Assembly (NCBI GenBank): GCA_002336115.1
Contig: DDEN01000032.1
Span: 1 to 64,000, forward strand
DNA from: Chitinophagaceae bacterium UBA1953
GTDB taxonomy: Bacteria > Bacteroidota > Bacteroidia > Chitinophagales > Chitinophagaceae
Direction: 5' to 3'
Length of the DNA: 64,000 nucleotides
How positions within the stretch are numbered: the stretch's first letter is position 1; each line of letters opens with the position of its first letter. Positions 1 to 8,275 of the stretch are shown piece after piece. The notes beneath the pieces are model-generated. The model did not search any database. It saw nothing but the letters and a program-made list of their open reading frames with translations, and had not been told where the DNA came from. A program made the position numbers and the translations under genes.

Positions 1-595
1 CATTAGGGTTAATCAATGGTAATACTGTTTGGGTTGTTTGAATTCCATCCAATACAACCAAAGCCTCATTATTACCTGTTAAAGAACGATACCCTCTCAA
101 TACAACTTTAACCTGTGGGTCAACACTGTTGTTGACATTGTAAATTGCTAACCCTGAAATTTTACCAGCAAGCCCCTGCGCAAGTGTAACAGGACGGCCA
201 ACAGTAACATCCTCGTTACCAATTTTTGCATAAGCATAGCCAATTTCTCTTGGTTTTTTACGTACACCTTGGGCAGTAACAACCACTTCTTCAATTTGTT
301 GTCCCGATATCTTTTCAAGAACAATTTTAAGGACAGTTTCTGCCCCTATTTTGTATTCTGCTTTTGAATAATTCACAGCAGATACAACTAAAATATCACC
401 GGTCTTCGCAACTAATTTAAAAGTACCATTAAGATCGGCACTTGTACCGGTTTTTGTTCCTTTAATGACAATAGATGCACCATCAACGGGTTGACCATTT
501 GCATCTACAACGACACCAGAAACTGTTTTGGATTGTGCAAAGCTTACGTAAAAGCATAGTAAGCCAGCAACCAGAGTGGACACTAGTTTTCTCAT
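1..595 (-). CDS. SusC/RagA-family TonB-dependent receptor, N-terminal part (cut by window edge)
   Basis: The first 198 codons of an outer-membrane receptor are present and the rest lies before base 1. The start is the ATG at 593-595, followed by a Sec signal peptide (MRKLVSTLVAGLLCFYVSFA). Residues about 24-95 form a carboxypeptidase-regulatory-like beta-sandwich (SGVVVDANGQPVDGASI). A TonB-box-like segment EEVVVTAQG lies at 102-110 and the plug domain begins after it (ALVVLDGIQ). The order signal peptide, CarboxypepD_reg, TonB box, plug is diagnostic of the SusC/RagA family, which imports glycans or peptides with a SusD partner. The substrate cannot be inferred. Confidence 0.9.
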   Translation of the reverse strand, partial: MRKLVSTLVAGLLCFYVSFAQSKTVSGVVVDANGQPVDGASIVIKGTKTGTSADLNGTFKLVAKTGDILVVSAVNYSKAEYKIGAETVLKIVLEKISGQQIEEVVVTAQGVRKKPREIGYAYAKIGNEDVTVGRPVTLAQGLAGKISGLAIYNVNNSVDPQVKVVLRGYRSLTGNNEALVVLDGIQTTQTVLPLINPN

Positions 596-952
596 GTTAG
601 TAGTTTAGTTAAAAAAAAGGTAAATTACTTTAAAGGAAAGAATAAGACAAAAAAAAATTATATAATTTTTTTTATTATAAGATATTTTGAAGCACATTCC
701 AATTCGAATACGACAAATATATTTTTGCCGATAACATATAGCAATAATTAATCACATGAAATCGATGTCTTTTTTACTTCAATATGTGTAATCATTTTTC
801 TAATATTTTATCTGCCTACAACCTTTGCTATAATTAGGCAATCTATCTACATTAATAATACATAATGATTTGAGCTACCTTGTGATAAACCAATTTGCCA
901 TTTTCATGATTTTAACCTACGTAAATTCACTATATATTCAGTTGAATAAAGC
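596..952. other. Intergenic region upstream of the SusC-like gene
   Basis: About 360 bases of AT-rich sequence with no convincing gene on either strand. It should hold the promoter and leader of the SusC-like gene, but I see no clear TAnnTTTG element at a suitable distance. No repeats or strong hairpins were noticed. Confidence 0.5.
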
Positions 953-1456
953 TTACAAAAAGGCAGTTGATTGTTTAGGATAATCAAAAAACAAAAACTC
1001 TTTCTCTGCTGTTTCAAAGTCGCTCCATTTATTTGAAAGAACCTGTATTGCAAAAACAGAACAGGTAGGCATATTATCAACTCTTGCTTGTGTAAGCTGG
1101 TTTACAAAATCAGTAATGCCGTTGTTGTGTGAAAAAACGGCTGCATTATTTATTGAAGAATTTATCTGTTTAATTACATCAAAAAAAACAGGAGGTTCTG
1201 CAAGATAGAGTTCAGATTTTAAAACAATCTGTTTCTCATCAATTCCCATTTCATGCATAAACAGTTCGCAGGTTTTCTTTGCACGTTTTGCAGGGCTGCT
1301 GATAAATAAGTCAATATTCACTTTTCGATCTAATAATCGTTTTGCCATTACAGGAGCATCTTTTAAACCTCTTGCATTGAGCGTACGGTCAAAATCGTTT
1401 TGCCCAGGGTTATCCCAACTGCTTTTTGCATGCCGTATTAAAAACAAAGTTTTCAT
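953..1456 (-). CDS. SixA-type histidine phosphatase
   Basis: A small histidine phosphatase of the phosphoglycerate-mutase superfamily. With the start at the second ATG (1456) the protein begins MKTLFLIRHAKSSW, which places the catalytic RHG-like motif (here RHA) at residues 7-9 as in SixA. An ATG nine bases upstream would add only MHR. Length (167 aa) fits SixA proteins. A second catalytic histidine is probably the SHNNG segment. In other bacteria SixA dephosphorylates histidine phosphotransfer domains; the partner here is unknown. It is transcribed alone, about 110 bases after the PurF-type gene. Confidence 0.8.
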   Translation of the reverse strand: MKTLFLIRHAKSSWDNPGQNDFDRTLNARGLKDAPVMAKRLLDRKVNIDLFISSPAKRAKKTCELFMHEMGIDEKQIVLKSELYLAEPPVFFDVIKQINSSINNAAVFSHNNGITDFVNQLTQARVDNMPTCSVFAIQVLSNKWSDFETAEKEFLFFDYPKQSTAFL

Positions 1457-1576
1457 TCTGTGCAAAATAAAAAACCACCTGCTGAATTACAAGTGGTTCT
1501 ATAAATCTCATTAGCTCTTTGGTAAATAGATTTTAAAGACGGTATAATTACATTGCAAAAATTTTGCCAACTGTAA

Positions 1577-3424
1577 TTAATATCCTCTCACATTTTTACC
1601 ATCGAGATAATTTAAAAGTGCTTTGTTACAAACCCTGTTACCCCCTGGTGTTGGATAATTACCTGTAAAATACCAGTCGCCCGTATTTGTTGGACAGCTT
1701 GCATGCAAATCTTCAATATTCTGGTAAATCACCTGCACAGGAATTTCAAAACCCGCAGGGGTGATCAATTGTGCAATTTTATCACTAATTTCTTCTGTTG
1801 TGAAAGGCTTGTACAACCGGCGCACAACATTTTCAGTATGAAGCTGATTGTTACGCTGTAATTCTTTGATAGCTGTTTGAACTTCATCAATAATGTGTTC
1901 CATTCCTCTTTCCTTCAGCAGTTCAACTGCTGCACGAAAAGCAACAAAATCGCCCATCTTACTCATATCAATACCGTAACAATCAGGATAACGTATTTGC
2001 GGAGCGCTTGAAACAACAATAATTTTTTTGGGGCCTAAGCGTCCCAGCATACGTACAATACTTTCCTTTAAAGTTGTTCCTCTTACTATGCTGTCATCAA
2101 TTACAACCAGTGTATCTTCCCCTCTTCTTACAGTTCCATACGTTATATCGTAAACGTGCTGCACCATTTCGTTACGGCTACTGTCTTCAGTAATAAACGT
2201 GCGGAGCTTTACATCTTTGATTGCAATTTTTTCCTGACGTATTTTCCGGTTAATCATTTCACTCAGTTTTTCTTCAGTGAAATCATTTCCCCAGCTCATA
2301 ATACGCTCCACTTTCTTTTTATTCAGATAATCCTCCATTCCTTTCACCAATCCGTAAAATGCAACTTCGGCTGTATTGGGAATGTATGAGAAGATGGTGT
2401 TTTTTAAATCGTAGTTAATATGCTCAAGTAACCGCTTACTTAATTTGTAGCCAAGTGTAATACGTTCACGATAAATTTTTTCATCACTGCCTCTGCTGAA
2501 ATAAATGCGCTCAAACGAACAGGCCCTTCTCTCTTTGGGTTCCAGGATCTGATCGATGTGGTATTGACCATCGGGTTCTACAATAAGTGCCTGGCCAGGC
2601 ATCAACTCTACTACTTCATTTTCTCCAACATTAAATGTTGTGCGGATAGATGCACGTTCGCTGGCTGCAACAATCACTTCATCGCTGATGTAATAATATG
2701 CAGGTCGTATTCCATGTGCATCTCTCATTACAAATCCAATCCCATTGCCTGTCATGCCACCAATAGTATATCCGCCATCAAACAATGGTGCTGCTTTTCT
2801 TAACACATTACTTATAGATGGTGTATTGGGATTCAGTTCATCTTCCTTAACAAGAAAATGGTACACAACTTCCATCATGGCGGCAAGATCACTTTGCTTT
2901 TGAAATTCGCCAGGATCTATGTTCACCAACCCAAATAATTCATCGGTATTTACAAGATTGAAATTACCTGCCAGAGCTAGATTTCTTGATGGATGAATAT
3001 CACGCTTAATGAATGGATGGCAAAAAGCAACGTTATTTTTTCCCTGCGTGCCGTAACGAAGATGGCCTACCATCACTTCGCCCATAAATGGCAAATGGCC
3101 TTTCATAAGGCCGGGATGGTTTTTAATATCAGGTAGATATTTTTCCAGTTCCTGTACTTCCTGTCCTACCTTAAAAAACAAATCGGCTATTGGCTGTGGT
3201 GCACTGCTGCGCAAACGGTGGAGAAAAGGATAACCCGGTTCAACATTGAGCTTTGCGGCTGCAATACCGGCACCATCCTGCCCACGATTATGCTGTTTTT
3301 CCATCAGCAGGTACAGCTTGTTAAGGCCGTAAAGTGCCGATCCATATTGTTTCTGGTAATGTGAGAAAGGCTTTCGTAAACGAATGAAGGCTAACCCGCA
3401 CTCGTGTTTTATTTCGTCGCTCAT
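1577..3424 (-). CDS. purF: Amidophosphoribosyltransferase (PurF-type glutamine amidotransferase)
   Basis: Class II glutamine amidotransferase fused to a phosphoribosyltransferase, the first committed step of purine synthesis (PRPP plus glutamine to phosphoribosylamine). The nucleophile is probably Cys9 in HECGLAF, so an eight-residue leader would have to be removed, as in processed PurF proteins. NRGQDGAG and HLRYGTQG are amidotransferase loop motifs. The PRPP-binding loop VVIDDSIVRGTTLK lies at about 440-453. At 615 aa it is about 110 residues longer than typical PurF, with extra sequence at the C-terminus. Bacteroidota often carry a long PurF-like paralogue, so this may not be the only PurF in the genome. 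Confidence 0.85.
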   Translation of the reverse strand: MSDEIKHECGLAFIRLRKPFSHYQKQYGSALYGLNKLYLLMEKQHNRGQDGAGIAAAKLNVEPGYPFLHRLRSSAPQPIADLFFKVGQEVQELEKYLPDIKNHPGLMKGHLPFMGEVMVGHLRYGTQGKNNVAFCHPFIKRDIHPSRNLALAGNFNLVNTDELFGLVNIDPGEFQKQSDLAAMMEVVYHFLVKEDELNPNTPSISNVLRKAAPLFDGGYTIGGMTGNGIGFVMRDAHGIRPAYYYISDEVIVAASERASIRTTFNVGENEVVELMPGQALIVEPDGQYHIDQILEPKERRACSFERIYFSRGSDEKIYRERITLGYKLSKRLLEHINYDLKNTIFSYIPNTAEVAFYGLVKGMEDYLNKKKVERIMSWGNDFTEEKLSEMINRKIRQEKIAIKDVKLRTFITEDSSRNEMVQHVYDITYGTVRRGEDTLVVIDDSIVRGTTLKESIVRMLGRLGPKKIIVVSSAPQIRYPDCYGIDMSKMGDFVAFRAAVELLKERGMEHIIDEVQTAIKELQRNNQLHTENVVRRLYKPFTTEEISDKIAQLITPAGFEIPVQVIYQNIEDLHASCPTNTGDWYFTGNYPTPGGNRVCNKALLNYLDGKNVRGY

Positions 3425-3440
3425 GATTGTTGAGAAGCCG

Positions 3441-3448
3441 CAAAGGTA
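3441..3448 (-). promoter_or_regulatory. Probable -7 element for purF
   Basis: On the minus strand this reads TACCTTTG, matching the Bacteroidota -7 consensus TAnnTTTG, 17 bases before the ATG. The predicted transcript would have a very short leader. No clear -33 TTG is seen at 19-21 bases. Confidence 0.45.
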
Positions 3449-3472
3449 AGAACACCCGCCTATAAAATCATA

Positions 3473-4030
3473 TTAATTCAATACTCTTTCGGGATGAATA
3501 CTTTCACTAAGCCATAAAAACTCATTTACAAACACATCTACATTCTTCTCAAAATTTTCATCCAGCAGGTTTCCCTCTTCATCAAATTTCTTATCTACAG
3601 TGCCAACAATCAGCATGTGCGGGCTGGCAATACCAAATAATGCATTAATGAGCAATTGCAATTGTTGTGAAGCACGCAAGCCCCCCATCATTCCGGGGCT
3701 GGCAGTTACAATACCAAAAGATTTACGGCTTTGTTTTGGAAAATGATCCAGCAAATTTTTCATTGCCGGCGTGTAGCTGCCGTTAAATTCCGGGGTAACA
3801 AGAATAAAAGCATTTGCGTTAAACATTCGTTTACTCAAAGGCTTAAACTGTTCAGGTGTTGCTTCAACCGAAACAAATACATGCTGTAGCAATGGAAGAT
3901 CCCATTCCCTTACATCAATAATGTTTACATGGTGAGACGTATGCTTTTGCAAAAAGTTTTTCAAAAATAATGCTACACGATAAGTTGCACTGTTTTCTCT
4001 CGGGCTTCCCGATATAATTTCAATATTCAT
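3473..4030 (-). CDS. NAD(P)H-dependent FMN reductase family protein
   Basis: A 185-aa flavodoxin-like reductase. The N-terminus MNIEIISGSPRENSAT is the phosphate-binding loop of the FMN_red family, and TPEFNGSYTPAMKNLLDHF is the characteristic FMN-contacting and dimer segment. Such enzymes reduce quinones, azo dyes or chromate in the cytoplasm. It is the last gene of a run of minus-strand genes (MarR, pirin, YceI, pirin, this one) and starts eight bases after the pirin stop, so it is probably co-transcribed in an electrophile or redox-stress operon. The substrate is not determinable. Confidence 0.85.
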   Translation of the reverse strand: MNIEIISGSPRENSATYRVALFLKNFLQKHTSHHVNIIDVREWDLPLLQHVFVSVEATPEQFKPLSKRMFNANAFILVTPEFNGSYTPAMKNLLDHFPKQSRKSFGIVTASPGMMGGLRASQQLQLLINALFGIASPHMLIVGTVDKKFDEEGNLLDENFEKNVDVFVNEFLWLSESIHPERVLN

Positions 4031-4037
4031 TTTTGTA

Positions 4038-4898
4038 TTAATTCAAATGTCCAAATTTACCCGCATTAAAATCCCGGATTGTTTCTACAATCTCTTGCTG
4101 CGTATTCATTACAAACGGACCGTATGATGCAACGGGCTCATCAATAGGCTCTCCGCTTAACAGCAGTAAATGTGTTTCATTATTTGTGAGAATATGAATT
4201 GCACTTCCTGCCTGTTCAAATACAATCATATCACCTTCTCTTGCTGCCTGATGGTCATCAATTAAAACAGTGCCTTTTGCAACAATGATGGCAGTATTGT
4301 CTCCTTCAGTTACATTTAATTCAAAGTTGGCACCGGCACCTGCGTGCACATCAAAAATATTGATACGTGTAAATGTATTAGCGGCCCCTTTTACTCCGTT
4401 CAGTTCTCCTGCTATAACCCTGATTTTTCCATTTCCACCGGGCAATTCTACTTCAGGAATTTTTGATGCAGGAATATCCTGGTAAGCAGGTGTTGCAAGT
4501 TTGTGTTTTGCCGGAAGGTTTACCCAAAGCTGGGCATTGTGTAATACGCCCCCTTTACTGCTGAACTCTTCCTCATGAAATTCTTTATGAAGAATTCCCG
4601 AGCCTGCTGTCATCCATTGTACATCACCGGGATAAAGTTTTCCCGACGCACCTGTGCTGTCGGCATGTGCCAGCGCTCCTTCCCACAAAATGGTAACTGT
4701 TTCAAATCCTTTATGCGGATGTACATCCACACCACGAGGATGACTGGTTGGTAACAGCTTCCAGGGTTCTACATAATCAAGCATCAGGAAAGGACTGATA
4801 TCCTTCCACATCTGCGACGTAAAAAATGTTTTCACTTTAAATCCATCTCCCACCATGTGAGGGGCAGCCGCTTTCCTGATATGCTTAATTTGTTTCAT
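4038..4898 (-). CDS. Pirin family protein (286 aa)
   Basis: Bicupin of the pirin family. The N-terminal cupin carries the metal-binding pattern seen as HPHKGFETVTI and later the GSGILHKEFHEEE segment; a second cupin follows (residues about 180-270). Family members bind iron and some have quercetin dioxygenase activity. The protein has the full-length two-domain arrangement, unlike the shorter pirin encoded two genes upstream. It lies 59 bases downstream of the YceI gene and eight bases before the FMN reductase gene, supporting a shared operon. Confidence 0.88.
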   Translation of the reverse strand: MKQIKHIRKAAAPHMVGDGFKVKTFFTSQMWKDISPFLMLDYVEPWKLLPTSHPRGVDVHPHKGFETVTILWEGALAHADSTGASGKLYPGDVQWMTAGSGILHKEFHEEEFSSKGGVLHNAQLWVNLPAKHKLATPAYQDIPASKIPEVELPGGNGKIRVIAGELNGVKGAANTFTRINIFDVHAGAGANFELNVTEGDNTAIIVAKGTVLIDDHQAAREGDMIVFEQAGSAIHILTNNETHLLLLSGEPIDEPVASYGPFVMNTQQEIVETIRDFNAGKFGHLN

Positions 4899-4957
4899 GT
4901 TGATTGCTTCTTATTTTTTCTTGTTTCAACGGGAACAATAACTGTTGATTGATATAA

Positions 4958-5479
4958 TTATTGTTTTACAAACTGAACGTTCAATTGAATTTTCACTTCA
5001 TCACTTACTACAATACCACCAGCTTCAGTTACAGCATCCCATGATAAACCAAATTCCTTACGCTTCACTTTTCCTTCTGCTTCAAAACCAATTTTTGTTT
5101 GACCCCATGGATCAACCACAAGACCAGAATATTCTGCTTTCAGTTCAACAGGCTTGGTAATATCACGAATGGTTAAATCACCTTTCAATACATATGCTTC
5201 GCCGCTTTTTGTAAATGATGTTGATACAAACTTGAGTTGTGGGAATTTTTCTGCATTAAAGAAATCATCACTTTTCAGGTGACCGTTTCTTTGCTCATCA
5301 CGGGTATCAATGCTGTTAACATCAGCTGTGAATTCAATCTTTGCATCAGTAAAATCTTCTTTTTCTGCTGTAAGAGTTCCTTCAAAACCTGTAAACTGAC
5401 CTGTTACTGTTGTAATCATCAGATGTTTTACTTTGAAGAGAATGTCGCTGTGTGAGGGATCAATTTTGTACGTTGCCAT
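4958..5479 (-). CDS. YceI family lipid-binding protein
   Basis: A 173-aa YceI/TTHA0802-type beta-barrel lipocalin. Typical family segments are visible: the start MATYKIDPSHSDILFKVKHL, the central DVNSIDTRDEQRNGHLKSDDFFNAE and LTIRDITKPVEL. These proteins bind polyisoprenoid-type lipids. No signal peptide is present, so this copy is predicted cytoplasmic, as is usual for the cytoplasmic subgroup found next to pirin and MarR genes. It lies between the two pirin genes in the same orientation. Confidence 0.9.
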   Translation of the reverse strand: MATYKIDPSHSDILFKVKHLMITTVTGQFTGFEGTLTAEKEDFTDAKIEFTADVNSIDTRDEQRNGHLKSDDFFNAEKFPQLKFVSTSFTKSGEAYVLKGDLTIRDITKPVELKAEYSGLVVDPWGQTKIGFEAEGKVKRKEFGLSWDAVTEAGGIVVSDEVKIQLNVQFVKQ

Positions 5480-5522
5480 GTTGTTTAGTTTTTAAATTTT
5501 TAATTGTTGTTATTGTAAATAA

Positions 5523-6239
5523 TTAATGAATTGTCATTGGTACTTCCATCAATAGAACAGTTGCATCTGTTGTTGCTGTAACAGTTAATTCATCTGTTTC
5601 TGTAATTCCAAGCCCATCTCTATTATTTAATTCCTGGTTGTTAATGGTTACATTTCCAGCAGTCACAAAAGCATAAACACCATTACCATTTTTGTTCAGT
5701 TTATACGATGCAGAAAATCCTTTTTCAAGATTCCCCATGCTAAACCACGCATCCTGATGAATCCATACCCCTTCATCACTCTGATCGGGGCTTACTACCT
5801 GAAGCAGGTTATTTTTCATATTGGATGTATCAAGCGTTACCTGCCCGTAACGGGGTTGTACGTTGCGTTTATTTGGAAACACCCATATCTGTAAAAACTT
5901 TACTTCCTGGTCTTTGTTAGCATTCATTTCACTATGATGAATACCTGTTCCTGCACTCATCACCTGCACATCACCCTGTTTTATCACTGCTTCATTTCCC
6001 ATACTGTCTTTATGCTTCAGATCGCCACTTAATGGAATTGAAATAATTTCCATATTATCATGTGGATGACTTCCAAAACCCATACCTGCTGCAACAGTAT
6101 CATCATTTAAAACACGCAAAGCCCCAAAATGTACTCTTTCAGTATTGTGATAACCCGCAAAGCTGAATGTATGATAAGAGTTAAGCCAGCCATGATTGGC
6201 ATGCCCCCTGGTTTCTGCTTTATGAAGAATCATGTTCAT
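5523..6239 (-). CDS. Pirin family protein (short, YhhW-like)
   Basis: A pirin-family bicupin of about 238 aa. I place the start at the ATG at 6237-6239 (MNMILHKAETRG) because a good ribosome-binding sequence (AAGGAG) ends five bases before it. An in-frame ATG 30 bases upstream falls inside the palindromic operator and is unlikely. Metal-binding cupin residues are visible in GSHPHDNMEIISIPLSG and GTGIHHSEMNANKD. GYHNTERVHFGALRVLNDD is the hallmark of YhhW-like pirins. First structural gene after marR. Confidence 0.88.
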   Translation of the reverse strand: MNMILHKAETRGHANHGWLNSYHTFSFAGYHNTERVHFGALRVLNDDTVAAGMGFGSHPHDNMEIISIPLSGDLKHKDSMGNEAVIKQGDVQVMSAGTGIHHSEMNANKDQEVKFLQIWVFPNKRNVQPRYGQVTLDTSNMKNNLLQVVSPDQSDEGVWIHQDAWFSMGNLEKGFSASYKLNKNGNGVYAFVTAGNVTINNQELNNRDGLGITETDELTVTATTDATVLLMEVPMTIH

Positions 6240-6254
6240 ATACTTCTCCTTTTT

Positions 6255-6272
6255 TACATGTACATACATGTA
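6255..6272. promoter_or_regulatory. Palindromic operator upstream of the pirin gene (probable MarR site)
   Basis: An 18-bp near-perfect palindrome (TACATGTACATACATGTA). A copy with 16 of 18 matching bases occurs at 6753-6770 inside the marR promoter. Two copies next to a MarR-family gene and its downstream operon suggest the regulator's own binding site; binding is inferred. Confidence 0.6.
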
Positions 6273-6285
6273 TTAGTTTAAAAAA

Positions 6286-6744
6286 TTAACCTTCTGCCTT
6301 TCGTACCTGTTCAAGCAATTCGTTGAGTTCTTTTGCTTCGGTATCATTCATTTGAATACTACGGTCAAATATTTCATTGATCTTTTGAGTACACAATTCA
6401 AGAATATTTAAACCGGCCTGTGTAAGCGACATTACTGTGTGCCTCTTATCAGTTGAATCAGTTGTTCGTTTTACAAGTTTTTTCAAAACCAGTCGGTCTA
6501 TAATCCTTGGCACATTTGAGTTTTTTTCAATCATTCTGCCTGCTATATCCTTAACACACATTTCATCGGGAGATTTCCCTTTTAAAATACGCAGTACATT
6601 GTATTGCTCATGTGTGAGACCGAAATTTTTCAGCTCCCTGCTCATGAGCGTTTTTAACCACCAAGCTGTATATAAAATATTCAGCCCGGCCTTTTGGGTT
6701 TCGTTTCTGAAATTCACGCTTTTAATTGCTTGTTCAAGTTTCAC
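6286..6744 (-). CDS. MarR-family transcriptional regulator
   Basis: Winged-helix regulator of 152 aa if started at the GTG at 6742-6744. The DNA-binding part includes LTHEQYNVLRILKG, the recognition region MCVKDIAGRMIEKNSNVPRIIDRL and the wing RTTDSTDKRHTVMSLTQAG. A longer frame begins at an ATG at 6771, but that codon lies upstream of the -7 element and within promoter/operator sequence, so the GTG is preferred and the mRNA may be leaderless. MarR proteins repress their own operon and release DNA on binding phenolic or oxidising ligands, which fits the downstream pirin, YceI and FMN-reductase genes. Confidence 0.85.
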   Translation of the reverse strand: MKLEQAIKSVNFRNETQKAGLNILYTAWWLKTLMSRELKNFGLTHEQYNVLRILKGKSPDEMCVKDIAGRMIEKNSNVPRIIDRLVLKKLVKRTTDSTDKRHTVMSLTQAGLNILELCTQKINEIFDRSIQMNDTEAKELNELLEQVRKAEG

Positions 6745-6748
6745 AATG

Positions 6749-6779
6749 CAAATATATGTACATACATGCAATTTTCCAA
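6749..6779 (-). promoter_or_regulatory. marR promoter with embedded operator
   Basis: Minus strand: TTG at 6777-6779, a 20-base spacer, then TATATTTG at 6749-6756, an excellent match to the Bacteroidota TTG / TAnnTTTG promoter. The palindrome copy at 6753-6770 fills the spacer, so bound MarR would block RNA polymerase. The expected transcription start coincides with the GTG start codon. Confidence 0.65.
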
Positions 6780-6782
6780 CAA

Positions 6783-6810
6783 CAAAAATCCCCCAGACCT
6801 CCGGGGGATG
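6783..6810 (-). terminator. Rho-independent terminator after the SurA-like gene
   Basis: Read on the minus strand, ATCCCCC and GGGGGAT form a stem around an eight-base loop and are followed by a T tract. It lies just after the stop codon of the SurA-like gene and before the marR promoter. Confidence 0.8.
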
Positions 6811-6826
6811 ATATTTTCACATTTTC

Positions 6827-8182
6827 TTATCGTTTCTCAGCCTGTGTAATCAGGTTTTTGATAGAAGGGCATTGCATGTACTCCTCATCAATCTGCACAT
6901 AGAATGTACTGGAATTTTTTACAAACCACTTCTCCAGTTCTTTTTCTTTCTTTTCATCCAGCGCCCGGTTGGCAATTTTACTGTAATCATCTTTTAAATT
7001 TTCCCTGTGAGGGGCTGTGCGGCTGATAAGGTAAATCATCCGTACGCCTTTTTTCCCATTTACGTCGGTAAATGCAACAGGCTGGGAATATTCACCTGGT
7101 TTTAATTTATCCAGATAGGGAATCATATCCTTGTCTAACTGGTCGATTGTTACCTGAGGAGAACCATCCTGAGCAGAAATTCGGCCACCGGAATACTTAG
7201 AAGTTTCATCATCAGAATATTTGCTTACCGCTTCACCAAATTTGATTGTTCCTGCAATAAGCTTGGAGCGTACAGTATCAAGTTTACTTATAGCCACGCT
7301 GATATCCTCCTGATTTATACGGGGGATTTTAAGAATATGCCTTACTGTAACCTCCTCACCGTTTCTTGAAAGACACTGAATAATATGGTAGCCAAATTTC
7401 GACTTGATTACCCTTGAAATCTGTCCTTCTTTTAAACTCATTGCAGTATTAAAGAAAGTAGGATCCCACTGTTTATCGTTACGGTTCAACACATACAAAC
7501 CACCATTTTCCTTCACACCAGGATCTTCGCTGTACTGTGTTGCAAGAAATTCAAATTTTTTAGAGCCGCTCTCCACCATTTTTTTGTATTCATTCAGTTC
7601 GTCCTGAGCAAACTCTTCCATTTCTCTCCCGGCCTTGGGATAAACAACTATTTCACCCAACTCAAATTCCATTTCATAAAACCTGAGACTGTCTTTAGGA
7701 ATCTTCTCAAAATAACTTCTTACTTCTGTTGGTGTGATTTTTACATTCTCTACAATTTTATTGCGCATAGCAGAAGCAAGCTTTCCCTCTTTGATAGGGT
7801 CACGCATTTCTTCACGAAACTGGTAAATGGTTTTGCCGGTAATTTGTTCAATTACTTCCCGTGAACCATATTGCTGAATAAAGTAACGGATGCGGTTGTC
7901 AACATCAGCCTCCACTTCTTCATCGCTTACCGGCAAGGAATCCTTTTCGGCCTGTATTGCCAGCATTTTATTAATAATCAACTGCTGCATTATGTAGCAA
8001 TGTGCATCGGGAGGAAGCTCATAGTCTTTTCCTTTTGCATCATTGATCTGGTTATCAATATCCGATTTGAGTACAATACGATCACCAACAACACCAATAA
8101 TTTTATCAGCAGTTATCTTCTTTACCTGTGCCTGGGCAGTGAATACCAGAACAGTCAAAACAATTGTAAATAATTTCTTCAT
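6827..8182 (-). CDS. SurA-like periplasmic peptidyl-prolyl isomerase/chaperone
   Basis: A 451-aa protein with a signal peptide (MKKLFTIVLTVLVFTAQAQ), a SurA N-terminal chaperone-like region (VVGDRIVLKSDIDNQI) and two parvulin/PpiC rotamase domains. The first is around residues 165-275 (FLATQYSEDPGVKENGG), the second around 275-390 (TVRHILKIPRINQ, FGEAVSKYSDDE). Such proteins help fold outer-membrane beta-barrels in the periplasm. It lies downstream of infB, separated by a hairpin, and is followed by a strong terminator. Confidence 0.88.
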   Translation of the reverse strand: MKKLFTIVLTVLVFTAQAQVKKITADKIIGVVGDRIVLKSDIDNQINDAKGKDYELPPDAHCYIMQQLIINKMLAIQAEKDSLPVSDEEVEADVDNRIRYFIQQYGSREVIEQITGKTIYQFREEMRDPIKEGKLASAMRNKIVENVKITPTEVRSYFEKIPKDSLRFYEMEFELGEIVVYPKAGREMEEFAQDELNEYKKMVESGSKKFEFLATQYSEDPGVKENGGLYVLNRNDKQWDPTFFNTAMSLKEGQISRVIKSKFGYHIIQCLSRNGEEVTVRHILKIPRINQEDISVAISKLDTVRSKLIAGTIKFGEAVSKYSDDETSKYSGGRISAQDGSPQVTIDQLDKDMIPYLDKLKPGEYSQPVAFTDVNGKKGVRMIYLISRTAPHRENLKDDYSKIANRALDEKKEKELEKWFVKNSSTFYVQIDEEYMQCPSIKNLITQAEKR

Positions 8183-8215
8183 CAGCTTATGGAAATGAGG
8201 ATCAAAAGTAATAGA

Positions 8216-8242
8216 GATGGCCGTCTTTTAAACACGGCCATC
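8216..8242. terminator. Hairpin between infB and the SurA-like gene
   Basis: A nine-base perfect stem (GATGGCCGT / ACGGCCATC) with a nine-base AT-rich loop. The minus-strand tail is only partly T-rich, so this may be a leaky terminator after infB. On the plus strand it is followed by TTGTTTTAAC. Confidence 0.5.
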
Positions 8243-8275
8243 TTGTTTTAACATTCTCTTTTTGCAAAAGAATGG

